NCBI GenBank assembly: GCA_035772405.1 | Contig: JAYKKM010000378.1 | Span: 2,709,921 to 2,773,920 of the forward strand | Length of the DNA: 64,000 bases | Source: Chrysogorgia sp. JL179-B06 | Taxonomy: Eukaryota; Cnidaria; Anthozoa; Scleralcyonacea; Chrysogorgiidae | Reading direction: 5' to 3' | In this document: piece by piece, positions 14,034-27,545 of the stretch | Layout of the letters: every line of letters begins with the position of its first letter | How positions within the stretch are numbered: position 1 is the first letter of the stretch | Translations under genes and position numbers: made by a program | Notes under the pieces: generated by a model | What the model saw: the letters and a program-made list of their open reading frames with translations, nothing else | What the model was told of the DNA's origin: nothing | The model's database searches: none

Positions 14034-14984
14034 GATTTTTCTGGAAATGATGATGGTGATTGTATTTGAAATATGGATACTGCATATCGTGTTAAGAACG
14101 ATGACGCTGATTTCAATAGTATCATTATGGTGATGGTGGTGGTGATTGTGGTGAAAGAAGATATTGATAATTTTTTAACAATATATATTCTCTTTCCAGG
14201 GCCGTACATAGCGGGGGGACAGCAGGGGCAACTGCCCCCCCACCCCTAGAAAAAACCAAGATATGTTTTTTATAAGGTTGATTATCAATTTATTATAGGT
14301 ATTCAGAAAATTATTTAATTTGAGTGCTGAAATGCGACGTAAACATAAATAATTCGACTTGAAAATTTCAAATTTAAGTGCATATTTTGGGTTCAACTTA
14401 TGCTTAATATGCTGACCATGCAGCCATTTTGATTCCGTCAAGAGCGAACCGGCGACCGTGCGGTATAAATAACCGCGTCTGCATGGTTGTTTTGATATTA
14501 AATTTACAAGACGTACTCTTTACTAGATAAGTAATAGGAGTAGAGAACATACCAGACACATGGCGTTCTGTCTATTTCGTTAACAATGGGCTTGATTATC
14601 TTTAAAAAAGTCTAAATATTACCAGACCTTACAGATAAATTTTTTCAGAATGTTCCTCGCCAAAATAGCCGGAAATGCTCTTCTGGAGCTTTCAAAATTA
14701 AAATTTTTCTGGGGCATGCCCCCAGACCCCCCTAGAGAGGTCCCCGGCGAACACAAACTTCGCAGAATTTGTCTTACTGCCCCCCTGCCGAAATAATCCT
14801 GCGTACGGCTATGTCTCTTTCTGATTTGAAGTATCAAAGATTGAGGAAGAGAATGACGCCCCTCCATTGTTGCACCAGTTCTACAAGAAAAAAGTCATTC
14901 TCAGCCTGGTAATGAAAGTGATCAAGCATCGAAAGGTAACAAACGAATTAACTAGATTTTGTTATAATATGGTAAATCATGAAC
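14034..14984. repeat. GC-rich repeat fragment and intergenic sequence
   Basis: At 14,199-14,815 a segment starts GGGCCGTACATAGCGGGGGG and ends near TGCGTACGGCTATG, with GCAACTGCCCCCC and GGCATGCCCCCAGACCCCCC blocks; this style of sequence is common in transposon termini. The small frames across it have no family signature. Confidence 0.45.
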
Positions 14985-15606
14985 AGTATTGGTGCCTTTG
15001 TTGTTTGTCGGACAGTGGTTCTGCTCGTAGGACAGTAGATGTTGATCTTCTAGACAATTGTATACAGACTATTGTCACCACGTGAAGACGTCGTGCTCGT
15101 AAGAAGGCGATGTAGCTAGTTCCTTAACCTCAATTTATATTATATAATATAACTTGATACTAGGATTCGAATGTGATTTATACACAATAACCTACAGTAT
15201 ACACTGCAATTAAACTTGAGTAAAATGGTAAAAAAATTTCTTAACGTTCAATGAAAACCATAAAACTAGAATTTTCTTAATATAAAGCATCCCAGTTCAA
15301 TGCAGCTCTATAACCGAAACTTTTGTTCGTTGCATTAGTTTCTGGTTTAGTAGCGGTAAGATACGATTATTATTTTCAAATCATTGCGAGCTGGATTTGC
15401 TGAGATAAATGTCTTACATTGCAATTTATTCCACCAAACGTTTGATATCGACGACTCTGAATAATTTCCTATTCTAGTTATAATGATGCGTTAATAGTCG
15501 GTGTGTCGTGCATTATTTTACATATAATGTGTTCTTCATTATTTTGAAATTTTTGCAGCCGATCTATTAATTAATTTGATAATAATATCCGATATTATAA
15601 TATAAC
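14985..15606 (+). repeat. segmental duplicate 2 (partner at 11,088-12,045)
   Basis: Co-linear with duplicate 1 but without the 330-bp insertion. It ends at GATATTATAATATAA, the same point where duplicate 1 meets the palindromic MITE. Confidence 0.7.
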
Positions 15607-17170
15607 TTCAATTATTAAACGTTGAATATTTATGTTAGTTCTACATCTTGAAAAATTGTTCGTTTTAATAAGAACCGTCGAAATCTTCGAAAGAAAAACA
15701 GCTTTCTTCCCTGATTGCGCGAATTCTGAAAGGAAAAAGTCCATCTCATCCTCGTGGGAAACGTGGTCATGTTGTCAAAGGTAACAGCATTCCACTCTTT
15801 GTTAAAATTTCGTAAATCATCCAGTCTTTACGCCAACTTCAGGGTTAAATATGTTTTTACATTATGCTGAATTGTTTTGTAGAGGGAGACAATAAAAAAT
15901 CTAAGGTGAAGAAAGGAGAAGGATCGAGCATGATGGGTACTAATTCAGGCAGAGAAATCGAATCAGATAAAAGTAATGACAAATTTAATTCATCATTCGC
16001 TTATTAGTGATTGTAATTATGATGTACTGATGATAGTGATTAATTCTTTTATAATATCCTCCTTTCTGAACTAGCAACATCAAGTTCCGTGAAAGAGAAA
16101 GAGGTACCATCACACCATCATGCCAAGAAATTGAGATTCAAGTCAAAAGGTAACCTAACTATAGCATATACTGGTTTTAAAAGCTAATTTGATTATTTTA
16201 TTATAACTAATAAATGTTTAAGTATCATTTTTATAATAATAATGTATGTCTATCATTTGATAAATAATTTATAGTTTATATTTCCTGGTTTTCTACAGAA
16301 AAAAGACAACGAAAAGAGGAAAGAGGATATGAAATGACAATGATCAAAGGTTCATCAATTGAAAGTCGTTCCGGTAATTTATTAAAATTATTATTAATTG
16401 TTTTTTTTTCAAATGATAATTAATACTTTGTATATACATTGCATTAATAATTGTGGAACTTGCAGTTGACAGACGATAATGCAAACAAATTCAACATTGC
16501 AACCAACGCCCTCCATCATAGGCTAAGTATCTCAATTGGTAAAACGTCTTATCGGCGATCAGAATGAAATCAGTGTGCCGCCCAGAAAAATAAGTACGCA
16601 AGGTACACAAAAACGTTTTTTCTATTTGAACTTGACAATTGTCCAATTGGGAAGTTGACAGGGCGGGTTAGGATAAATAGTTAGGAAAACTAATGATGAT
16701 AAAAACAGTAAAAATAAATAGATAAGGTTAATTGATTGGGGGTACTGGGTACTAGGTACTGAATATAATATAATAAATTTTCGATGTTGTAAAGCGCATT
16801 TGATCATATACACATGCTAATTTGCGCTATATAAATAGTAAACATTATACTGTAAACATTATTATCACTTATAATAAATTATGATAACTATAATAATCAC
16901 AAATATAAATTGATTATGGAAATAATAGGATTATGGATCACTACAACGCTAAGGAATGATATAATGATAGATTATATAGAGAAAAATACATGGATTCTTG
17001 AAAATATGTAAAATATTTCGTGCGTTTATCTGAAGTGAGCGCAACCAAACAAGTGAGATTCTCAGTTCAACATGATAAATTAATCCCATGTTTCCAAGAA
17101 TTCATGTATTTGCTAACATACACATAGTGAATGCGCGAGAGCTTGGAATTACTGTACATGGTTGATCGTC
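15607..17170. other. intergenic, no gene; SINE-like fragments
   Basis: No coherent ORF. Near 16,520-16,600 the sequence GGCTAAGTATCTCAATTGGTAA is tRNA D-arm-like, and near 16,790-16,845 AAAGCGCATTTG and GCGCTATATAAAT resemble a widespread invertebrate SINE/LINE tail. Short purine-rich exon-like bits (15,880-16,370) lack any domain. Confidence 0.45.
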
Positions 17171-17179
17171 AAGCTCATA

Positions 17180-17251
17180 GTGCCGGACAGGAATCGAACC
17201 TGTAACCTTCTAATTGCCATTGAGACGCTTTAACCATTGGGCCACCGAGAC
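17180..17251 (-). repeat. tRNA-like SINE head (anticodon position GGC)
   Basis: Read on the minus strand, 72 nt fold as a tRNA: acceptor GTCTCGG with CCGGCAC (6 of 7 pairs), a weak D-arm with GGCCCAATGGTTAAAGC, a seven-base loop ATGGCAA giving U33 and GGC at 34-36, and a perfect T-arm ACAGG-TTCGATT-CCTGT containing a canonical B-box. One anticodon-stem mismatch and the poor D-stem argue against a working tRNA. The flanking CTCAGATGGAGA and TAATATATACACT recur in the large repeat copies, so this is a tRNA-derived SINE or tRNA pseudogene. Confidence 0.6.
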
Positions 17252-17351
17252 TCAGATGGAGAACGAATTATACAATAATGTACTGGTTTGATTGAGATAT
17301 GTACTGCCTTTATCAGTAATGCTTGGATATGTTAATATATACACTTCTGTA

Positions 17352-20300
17352 TAGACCATTGGGCGAAATTTCTATCTTTCAGTTTCGTTCCGGCATAACG
17401 AAACTACCTAAACTTTTAACATGTGCTAAATTATGGTATTATAAATATAAAATCAAATACTTGTTCCAAAATTTCCTTTGCAAAATGTGAAAATTTTAGC
17501 TTTTTCGCCCTTCGTACAGCCTGAAGGGTCTTATAGGGACAATAAGGAACATAACAATATTTAAAGGGATAATAGGGGATGTATGTTGTTAGCGTTAAAA
17601 ACAATATGGCGGCTTCAAGTGAACGATAACAATTTTTAAAAGTGTTATTTACACATTGTTAACGATACAAAATCCGATGTTAAGCCATTAACAACTAAGA
17701 GGTTAAAGACATTGGTAGAAAGAATCAAAGATTGGAAGGGTTTATATGGAAAACAACATGACATAGGGTTGCTTGATTTCGTGAACAAAAATAGTGACCT
17801 GGTTCGCCTGGAAGATGCCAAACAACATTATCCAGACTTTGGATTCCACGACGAGTGCTACCAGAAATTTACAAATATTTCTATTATAAACAAGGCAAGT
17901 TTCTCAATTAAGTTTATATCATACTAATCATACAGTAGTACTAATAAAAATACTTTGTTAGTTTGTATTCGAAATACTATAGTTGTAAATCTTCAAAAAT
18001 TTAGTAATGTTGTGCAAAAATTTCACATATTACCATAATAGTTATATGCTGTTATTGGTTTAATCGTTGTTATAGTTTTGTTTACATCAAACTTTAATAA
18101 AGTGAATTTTCTATTAATAGCCTCACTGCAGAGGTTCTTTTGAATTGCAACACTCAGAATAGACTGTACAGGCTTATTACAAGGGTTGTAAAAGATCAAA
18201 CTATCTTAGCTATTATAAAAGTGTAGAATTGTAGCTTTGTCTAAGTGTATTACCTAGTAAATCATTCATTCCAATATAAAACCCGTATCAAATGTGTGCG
18301 AGAGTTGGTCCTTTCTGCTAAGAATACAGCCTGCAGCATGTTGAATCCTTGGTCTTCCAGAGAGGACTATTCCCATCTTGTTAATATCAGCTCTGGAGCG
18401 ATTGCAATCGATAAGGTCAAACATGATCTTCTCCAAGCGTATACTATTGGGAAAAGCGATATGACCCAATTTCGTGAAGACAGGATCAATCCAGATGGGA
18501 AAATTAACTTGTATGATACTTTGCCGAAGCTTAATTTGAAAACTTTCGCACACAACTATGGTACATCAACCAAGGTATCTAGCTCTACGATTTCGAAGAA
18601 CTCAAGATCCATGTATGATCGTCTTCTAATCGTCAGTCAATCTAGAGAGATCGACATGAGAGAGGTTATGACGTATTGTCTTGGAGACATACCCTTTCTC
18701 ATTTTCACTTGTTAAGACGAACAAAAGTGCGCTTCTGAATTTGCTTGAATGTGACGTAAAGGCAGTCCAGAATCACTGTGTGAAGGCTGTCTCAGTTAAC
18801 AGTGCTCTCATGATCGATGGCATGGCTTTGCTGCAGTCACTAAAGAACCTACCAGCCACATTAGAACAACTTGCCAAGAAGATTTTAGATCATGTAATCT
18901 CTAGTGCGATGTCACACAAGAGCACGCGAGTTGACTTTGTGACTGACACTTACCCTATATGGACAGCATTAAAGGAATAGAGCGTACAAGAAGAGCCGGC
19001 AAAGGGTCGTGAAGTTATAACCATTTATGGAAAGACACAGAAGACACCAAGTCAATTCAAGAAGTTTCTGGCTAATGGATCCAATAAGGAACATCTCGTT
19101 GAGTTCCTTTTCAAAACCTGGCAAGATATGTATCTTCAAACGAATATCACGTTGATCATTTCACATGGTATTCACTGTCATCAATTCACGTGGGATGCTT
19201 ATGGAAAATGTGATGTTGCAGATGTTGCAGAATTGATTTCTGACCATGAGGAAGCAGATACCCGTCTTCTGCTACATGCCAAGCATGCCAGTGACACAGA
19301 CAATCATTCTTGTGTGGTTATTAGAAGTCCAGACACTGATGTTGCCATCATTTGTTTGAAGTTTTCTGGAGTCATAACAAATCTATATTTCCAAACTGGA
19401 AAGCGAAATTTACAGCGCATCATTTCAATTGATTCGATGGTTCAAGTGCTAGGAACTGATGTCTGTAAAAGTCTTATTGGCCTCCATGTTTATAGCGGTT
19501 GCGACTCGACAAGTGTCTTTTATGGTAAAGGGAAGAAGAAGGCGTACGATGTAATGAAATCAGCTCCAAAGTTCATTCAATGCTTTGCTGGTCTCGGCAA
19601 ATTATTCACAGCATCTCCGGAGCTTGTGGAGGTCTTGGAGGAATTTACGTGCAAGTTGTATGGTGATACATCAAAGGACATCAATGCAACCAGATACAAG
19701 TCGTTCTGTGCAACAACATCCGAAAAGAGCTTGCCTCCATGTAAAGATGCGTTGCTACAGCATATTAAGAGATGTTCCTATGAAGCTGCCATACACCACA
19801 GGTCACTTCACCAGACCATATCTGCTCCATCTCCTAACGGCTGTTGGTCTGTCAAAGACGGAGTTATTGATGATGTCTGGAAGACCAAAGCTGCAGCTCC
19901 AGATAGTCTACTTAAGGTTGTTAAATGTGGCTGCAAAACAACCAAATGCATCAAAGGTGGCTGTTCATGTTTGGCGAATAAACTGCCATGTACAGACATG
20001 TGCAGATGCAACGACTGTAAGAATGGGAAGGATGATGACGACGAAGTATACGAGAGTGTTTCATCTCAAATCGTCACCTTTCATGATGACTTGGAATTGG
20101 AACTACCACCCTTTTCTGTACGATGTGCTGTTTTAAAACGTAAGCCTGTTAACTAAGACACTGTCTCACCAAAAATACTCTACTGCTGTTGTAAAATGTA
20201 GGAAGTGATGTATCTCGTAAACAGAGAAAGTGACATGAGATCGCGTGACTGACTCGAATTGTTCTTTTTTATACGAACGAATATAGTCTCGATTTGTACA

Positions 20301-20836
20301 TTATTACCGAAGTACATTTACTCTATTTAGTCAAAATTTACGGATATTGGCTCTCTTTATTAGTTTTAAAGAAGATTGCGGACATGCAAAATAGAAAAAT
20401 GTCTTGATGAATTTTTTAGAAAAATAACCTATACATGCATTTGTATGTAGAAACCATTTAACCAATTACATTCAAGGGACTTTTGTGTGTACAAACGTGG
20501 CATATACGCATTTTGATTGGTGGTTATATGACAAAAAAATCCCAAAAATTCCAAGGAAGTGGTGCCTACTTCATGTATGCTGTTTTTCATCTCGACACAC
20601 TTTATGGTTAGTTTTAGGGTATGCGTTGGGGACAGGATTACATGAAGTATCTAGGTTTAGGCATACATGAAGTATCTGCCTGAATTCGACTGTTTTGCAA
20701 AGGATTTCTTGGAAAAAATTTGTGTATTTGTTCTTAGTATATATTTTTGCACCAATTGACTGAGTTTTATGTAGTTTCATGGTTAAGGAACGAATTTCTA
20801 TTTCTAGGCCATTTACAAATTTCGCCCAATGGTCTA
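17352..20836 (+). mobile_element. Academ-like DNA transposon, 3,485 bp
   Basis: The left end TAGACCATTGGGCGAAATTT is matched exactly, inverted, by the right end at 20,817-20,836; weaker similarity continues inward for over 100 bp (for example CCTTTGCAAAA). Both sides are flanked by GTA (17,349-17,351 and 20,837-20,839). The flanks join to make CACTNCTGTAGTGAAT, which is the uninterrupted sequence in the large repeat (for example near 47,550). The single gene encodes an XPG/FEN1-type nuclease. Academ elements are known for XPG-like nucleases and 3-4-bp target duplications, so Academ is the best fit, by inference. Confidence 0.65.
17712..20156 (+). pseudogene. XPG/FEN1-like nuclease with C-terminal CXC domain (transposon gene, disrupted)
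   Basis: Four open pieces line up in order. The third (18,681-18,980) carries an XPG-N-like part: ALMIDGMALLQS and RVDFVTDTYPIWTALKE. The fourth (19,128-20,156) has the XPG-I-like acidic cluster HEEADTRLLLHA and SPDTDVAIICL, then GLHVYSGCDSTS with YGKGKKKAYDVM, resembling the helix-turn-helix after the FEN1 active site, then a Cys-rich tesmin/TSO1-like CXC block (CGCKTTKCIKGGCSC). The first piece may end at a GC-AG type splice donor (AAG|GCAAGT near 17,895). One frame change near 18,690 and an in-frame TAG at 18,978-18,980 disable it. Likely role: the element's own nuclease/transposase, with the CXC part binding DNA. Confidence 0.65.
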
Positions 20837-23800
20837 GTAGTGAATGTGGAAGAGCTTGGAGTAGACAGACGATCATTTTTCTGATGAAACGAGGTTGACG
20901 ATCGTCCATGCAACGAGCCATGTATTTATATGTTTATTATATCATAAATACTCCAATAGCCCTATTTCACAACAAACATTGATTAGCGGAGTCACAATAA
21001 TGTAGCACATGTAAGATTATCACGAATAATTCACATTTATTATATTTAATTCTCGTTTATTATATAACACAATAATTCTCATTTATTATATAACACTGAT
21101 TTTTATATAATAAATGCATTTATTTACTATAGCTTGTAATTCGACATATATTTTATTTAACTTACCACAGACGCTATAGTTGCTATGACTAATGTGTCAA
21201 ACGAATCAATTTAGATGGTTATGATAAAAAAATCAAATCAATAGATTTAATTAAAGGCGTCAAATTAATTGATAGTACGTGAAGTTAAAATAAATAAACA
21301 AATGTATTGAAATCACTGCGGTTATTTGTAAAGGGTTTCTAAAAGAGCTATTTAGAAAACGTATGTCGTGCAATTTTTTATTATAGCTGCAGGAAACAAG
21401 TTAAGAAAACAGGAGAGAAGCTTGTAACTGCACACGAGTTTTTTAACCAACTTTGAGGTGTTTCAAATCAGATAATGATATAGCTTCTTAAACTAACCAG
21501 TATTTTAAGAGAAATTTGAGGAAAAAGTTGGCTTAATTTATGGACATGTATTACCACATTTACAAACAACGTCTTGGTTATGATTTTCCTTTGTATTTTC
21601 CTCATGAATTATTAATTATTTGAGAACTCAATATACAACACGCTCAGTTGCCAATGATCAGAGCGTGTGTTCTTTCTGACTTGTTTTATAATTTACTTTA
21701 GATTAGATAAAATAACCTTATTACTCGAAATACTATGCAGGCACGAGTCTTAGATTCGGCTCATTATTTTTTTTATTATTATTTTTTATTACAATTTTGC
21801 AAAATTGAATTTTGCAAAATAATATTTCCCGTTAGGCTTTTGCGAACCGCGAGGCATGTTGCGGGTCAATAGCCGAGTTCTTTCTTTTCCACAGCTTTAC
21901 TTTTGGTCGAGTTGTTCTCTGATTCTGTTGGTAGATTTTGAAAGTAACTGTCTTAATAAGCAATATGACTGACAACTGTGTTGATCGTGAATACGCTCAC
22001 TACGCTTACAACTGCACACGCTGATCGCGGAAAACGTATATTAATAGTGACGAGCGATTTCGAAACGGGTTGGTCCGCGATCTCAAATGGTGTGTTGAGT
22101 ACATAGACAGGTTTCACGAGGGGTATGCACGTTCCTGTAATATAATAGACACGTATATTATGTAACTCCGAATCTGTTTTCAGAATTGAAATCGGTTAAA
22201 CATTGACCGAGATATCGTTGAAAATATACGATTAAACATGCATCCTTTTCCGGTTTGTGATCAACAATTATACACATGGCATGGCGTGTGCGGGAACATG
22301 GACGGGGGAAATCTCGCAGTGGGGTTAGTATGAAACTCTATGTCCCTGAATAGCATAACTAAGTTAGAAGTGCTTTGTGCCAGGGGCGGATCTAGAAATT
22401 TTTTGAACTCCGTCAAAACTGACCGCATTTTGGTTGTCTGAAATGGTATTTCCGGCATTCTGAAAAACTATTCAGCAAAAATCTAATAGTTCTAACTTGT
22501 ATTTTCAAGAGATCTGTTTTGTGCAACTGCTTTTTTGCAGTTACGGCCGCGATCACAGCGCGTGTAATTGTGGCATATTTATCATCTTAAATAATTAAAA
22601 ATTCATGAGTAAACAACGAAAATCAGTACCAGGTCGAATATGTGATAACATGGCAACTTTGTCAAGCAGGAACATTGTTTCAGAAGTTCACTACAATTTA
22701 AATACTCATGAAACAACAGTTAAACTGTAGTTAAGAGACAACCAGTCCCAGTTTAGCTGAACAATGATAACTCGGAAAGTTATAGTTGCTTGGATTCATT
22801 CCATTGTCTTTCTAATATTCTATAACTTGGCTTTTTTCTCACTTATGAGATCCTGAAGAGGAGGAAGAGAAAGCTGTGTGATCCTTTCCTAACATTATAC
22901 TTTACTTGTTATTGCTAATTTAAATTATTTATAGAAAAGAGTTTTGTGTTGTATATGCATAGACTGTTTGTATTGAACAAAGTGTTAAACAACACAACGA
23001 TCCCAATATTACGACGACTGATGAACAAATTATAACTTGCGCGGCATTGACCTTACATAAAGTAGTGGAAACGAACGAAGGCTAACGTAAGGGAACGCAA
23101 ACTAGATTAATATGGCTCCCTATAGTTTCTATATTTGTATCTTATTAAGTAGTACCTAATATAAGTTGACTTACAACTTAGGAAAATTGATAGACATGCA
23201 AACGCTAAATGTATCCCAGTATATAGCAAAATTATATATTACAGACATAAAATACATTTTTTGCTTATACCATGGTGGTAACAACGACGATATTACATTG
23301 GTATATTTATTGCTAACAATGGCATGATTCTCGCGATATAACTCCAGTTTTCTCTTGCGCATATCTGAAAATTGGTGAGATAATGAGTATTGTGTATAGA
23401 TATTGTCTATACTGTAGCTTACGGTTTATAGTTTATATTTATTGTTTATAGTTTATAGTTTATAGTTTTAGACGGTATCGAACAAAGGTTTGCACAACCC
23501 AAGGAGTATACCTCGATATTTGTTGGGATTGTTTTATTATATCTGTTTAGTTAAATTTTCAAGTGATGTTACATGTATACAGCAATTAGAATTAGTGAAA
23601 GTTTAATTAATCTGAGTTAGTGAGGTGCTTGGTATACGTATGGTATAAGTAGCTTTATTATTTATTTTAGAATTTGGTAAATAGCTTCATAAATTTGTTG
23701 CTATATTGACCTAATGATATCTAAGAGAGATATGGAACTATGGTAAACTATCTTCTCTTTAAAGTCATTAGCTTTTAACTTTTAATTCCTAGAATTATAA

Positions 23801-24600
23801 GAGTCATAATACAATTTAAAATATATACTTGTGAAACAATTGTATTTCTATGGGTCAAAACGTCAGACACCTTATCGCTGTTAAAGGTTTCGCTGGAATA
23901 CTATATATCCCAAGTTTTAACTCACAATGTGTTTTTGCAAGATCACATACTAACCTTTACGGTGTCTGCTTGTATTGCAGTTGAAATGAAGGCGAAATTT
24001 AGTTATCAAAAGTTAGTTAAAATTAGCCTAGGGAGCCATATTAACGCAATGGAAAACCGTGAATCACAACTTGGTGCATCCCTGCATCGTTACTTGACGA
24101 AAGACATGTTAAGACAACGCGCAGTATAGTTTATCACAATAAAACAACACAACGTAAAGTAATCCAACGATATTAAACAGAAGGAAACGAAAAGTAGGTG
24201 AACACAAGACAATGCAGAACAACGTAACATATCTCAGCTTTACTCAATGATACTCCCATGTAATAGTACAGTTAATTAACGTAACTCAACGTACACAAGG
24301 CAACAAACGGCAACGCAACAAATGACTACTTGACATTTGACAAAACGCAACCCAACCCAACGTAGACACAGACAGGACCGACATCGTAAGACCTATATGC
24401 TGGAAAACTCAATACAGCAATTGAGAGCAAACACAGCAATTGAGAGTCAGGAACGGGCGCGACAATCGCGTTCGTGCACTGCAATGCGACAAAATTTATC
24501 CAAATTGTTTTCCGATGTCGAAAATCAAATTGACAACACGTATTAAGATCTTATCAGTCTATGCAAAAGACACAGATCTCTTTCTAGTATTGAAAATATT
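20837..24600. other. intergenic, no recognisable gene
   Basis: AT-rich sequence with short direct repeats (AATTCTCRTTTATTATATAACAC at 21,050-21,100; TTTATAGT runs at 23,395-23,470), a GGGGCGGATCTAG transposon-end-like motif at 22,384 (compare GTGGCGGATCCAGG at 56,291), and a region rich in CAACG/CAACA words (24,120-24,370). Frames in this stretch have no family features. Confidence 0.5.
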
Positions 24601-24868
24601 ATGCATGCTGCTTTCTTCTTTGACTATTATTAACATAATAACTTGCTTATTATATAGAATAATAACTTGCTTATAGCATTAAATATGCTGCTTTACAGTG
24701 GTGATTTTGCCACTTTGTTCTTTGACTATTATTAAAATAATAACTTGCTTATTATATAGAATAATAACTTGCTTATAGCATTGAATTATTATGCTGCTTT
24801 ACAGTGGTGATTTTGCCACTTTGTTCTTTGACTATTATTAAAATAATCACTTGCTTATGTCTGGTTTT
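24601..24868 (+). repeat. tandem repeat, ~110-115-bp unit, 2.5 copies
   Basis: Units share TTCTTTGACTATTATTAAAA, AATAACTTGCTTATTATATA and CTGCTTTACAGTGGTGATTT. Copies 2 and 3 are nearly identical, indicating recent duplication. Confidence 0.75.
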
Positions 24869-25451
24869 TTATGTAATATTAGATGAAAATGCTGCTCTTG
24901 CCAATACAAGACAGACATGTTGTGCCGTTCATATATCATACCATCAGCCCAATCTTTTCCTTAATATCCCATTATATACACTAATTTCAAATGCGATGCA
25001 AATTTACTATGTCAGTCATTTTGAACTTCGATTAAACAACTGTCCTCACAAGAGTATTTGGTTCAAAATTACACGACGAAGCCGAAAAACCCGCCGCTAA
25101 ACAATATTGAACAGTCTAAACTGTAACTTGACCCTAATACAAAACTAACCCTAGCCCTAACCTAAATCCTATTCTCCGTGTGTATATCATAGATAAACAG
25201 CTTCGTTCATCAATTTCGATCAACTCGGCGGCATTTTCATTTTATTCACCCGAGACTACCTCGAGCTCAAACTCTAAGGTTGCTATATCGCGGGCGAGGA
25301 TCAAAGATGAACATGAAATATTTAATATGTTCAGTATAGTCATAATTTAATTCAATTAGCATCCCTTGAGTTAGCTCTATTCACGAAAATATCGATAAAG
25401 TCAGATGTGCCTAATTGACATTATTATGTGCCTAATGGACACTACTATTAT
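24869..25451. other. intergenic; short telomere-like stretch
   Basis: Contains ACCCTAATACAAAACTAACC then CTAGCCCTAACCTAAATCC at 25,129-25,170, a few degenerate CCCTAA units. The 98-aa frame before it has no recognisable domain. Confidence 0.4.
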
Positions 25452-26229
25452 AGTGCCTATGAAACGAAAATTAAGTTTATTTTATTTGAAAGAACTTTTA
25501 AAATAATGAAGAATATTAATTTACAGCTCTTTCATATTTCACTTGGTTCTTGAGATATTTAGATTTATGTGATATTCAAATGAGATAACCTATGACGTCA
25601 AGGGGTTTGCAATACATTTTAACATATTGGAAAATCGTGTATATCTTTAAGATTATTAAACGAAATCACTTGAAACTTAGCATGTGGATACAGACAACTA
25701 AACTGCAGAACATCGTTCTAGTTTTATTGTCGCCATGGTAACAAATTAGTTTTCAGACATCTTGATTTCTAAAATAAAATTATTTGTTTTCTCTTCCGTC
25801 ATAAACATTTGCGCGTTGGTACTGGTTTAGCAGATTTTCACGGACTTAACCAATTCTAATTTTTAAAACTTTAAAGTTTAACTTTGGTGCAACACATAGC
25901 TATGTCAGAAAACAAAGAATTTTGACAAAGAGACTTAGAGGTCTGGGAATTATATTATTACTATTGCAACATTGAAACTTGAACGATGTTCTTCAGTTTA
26001 GTGGTCTGTATCAACATGCAAAGTTTCAAGTGAATTCATTTAATAATCTTAATCGATTTTCCAATATGTTAAAATGTATTGCAAACTCTTGACGTCATAG
26101 GTTATCTCATTTGAATATCACATAAGTCTAAATATCGCGAGAGCCATGAAAGAGCTGTAAATTAATATTCTTCATTATTTTAAAAGTTCTTTCAAATAAA
26201 ACGAACTTAATTTTCGTTTCATAGGCACT
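25452..26229. mobile_element. foldback MITE, 778 bp with ~260-bp arms
   Basis: Left arm starts AGTGCCTATGAAACGAAAAT and the right arm ends with its reverse complement. Pairing extends through GATAACCTATGACGTCA, CAATACATTTTAACATATTG and ACTAAACTGCAGAACATCGTT to about 25,715 and 25,975, leaving a ~260-bp loop. No coding potential. The target duplication is not clear. Arm divergence is moderate, so it is not very recent. Confidence 0.7.
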
Positions 26230-26639
26230 TTAAGAAAGAAATCAGTTGTATACACAATTAGTAAGTTTTACAAGGCGTTTTTTAGATCACTATTATTTCT
26301 GTTACGCAAGCGAAATGATGAAGATCTCCAAACATAACAATAACACTGCAAAAAATGAAAAACTAGGCAAGATATTTATTCTTATTTTAAGATTTTATAT
26401 CTTAATTGGGTATGTTGACACTCTATGTCAGCAGAAATTGTTAGGAATTGAACAACTAGCGAGTACTTATATCTCAACTAGATCATCCAACTTGAATTAG
26501 AAATTTTTACCACTTTAGCAAGAAAAATCCCCGCCCGGCCGCTGTGTAATGTTGTTCCCAATTGCAAGAAACCACTTTTGGTTCAATTTTCTGTGTAGAA
26601 ATCAACAATGAAATGGGGGAGGGGGGATAAACAAAAAAC
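26230..26639. other. intergenic, nothing recognised
   Basis: An 84-codon frame (26,246-26,500) lacks any family motif and begins inside the MITE end; I regard it as chance. Confidence 0.45.
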
Positions 26640-27545
26640 ACTACATTTAAAAAGACTGAGGAGCCATATGTCATCTTGAATATAGGTTATACAGTATATG
26701 GCATTATTGATAATAATAATAAAAATACAGGATAGCCTGTTCAATGTTAACACTGATATTGATGGGGTTCTGTTTCCTAACAAATTACAATTATTATTTA
26801 TTACAAATATAAATTTATTACACATATTCATATATATGCACAATATGTTACAAAAACTAATTATAATAAGTTATAACCATAAATCCTACAAATGCAGTAT
26901 TGTCAATTAAGGCAATAGATAATGCAATGAACAGATTCATTGAGATTAAAATAGTTCTTTAGAAATGGTGGTAAAAAGACATTTCTTAGACTTAACTAGC
27001 ATGTAATATATGGTACCAATCCTAGGGTTTCTATTAACCGACCAGTTTCATGTCCACAATATAGGAAAGATCAGTTTCTCTGCCCTGCGTTGCAGAGATC
27101 TCTCAAAAGCATCAATATTAAATTATCCACATCGCTGCCAGCTCCACAACTGTGTATATTAATCTATCCTCACTAACAATCGGGGTAGAATCCCTAATAT
27201 GTCTTATTAAAAACAAATTGACGCCTATACATTTGCACTATATGCACCCCTAGACATTTGAATGATAAAGAGGATGCACTTTCTTCCTTCATTCTTTAAC
27301 AGCCTTTGGTTTCTTTTTATACTAAAACTACAAAGTTGATCATTTCATGAATCACAAGGTCGGTGAGAGGGGAGGGGGCAAAATATCCAGGGCGGCCGGG
27401 ACCTTGCAAGGGGCCCGGCCGCGTTGCCACGTCAATCACTTGTGACTGGTGTATTCTTCAGACCAATAAAATGTTGCAACCATTGTACCTATCTAACACG
27501 AAGTACCAGTTCATCTCAACACTGTTCCCCCGATAACTTGGAACA

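Noticed and set aside
19585..20136. 183-aa frame overlapping the XPG-like gene
   Set aside because: Shadow of the 19,128-20,156 reading frame, which carries the recognisable domains.
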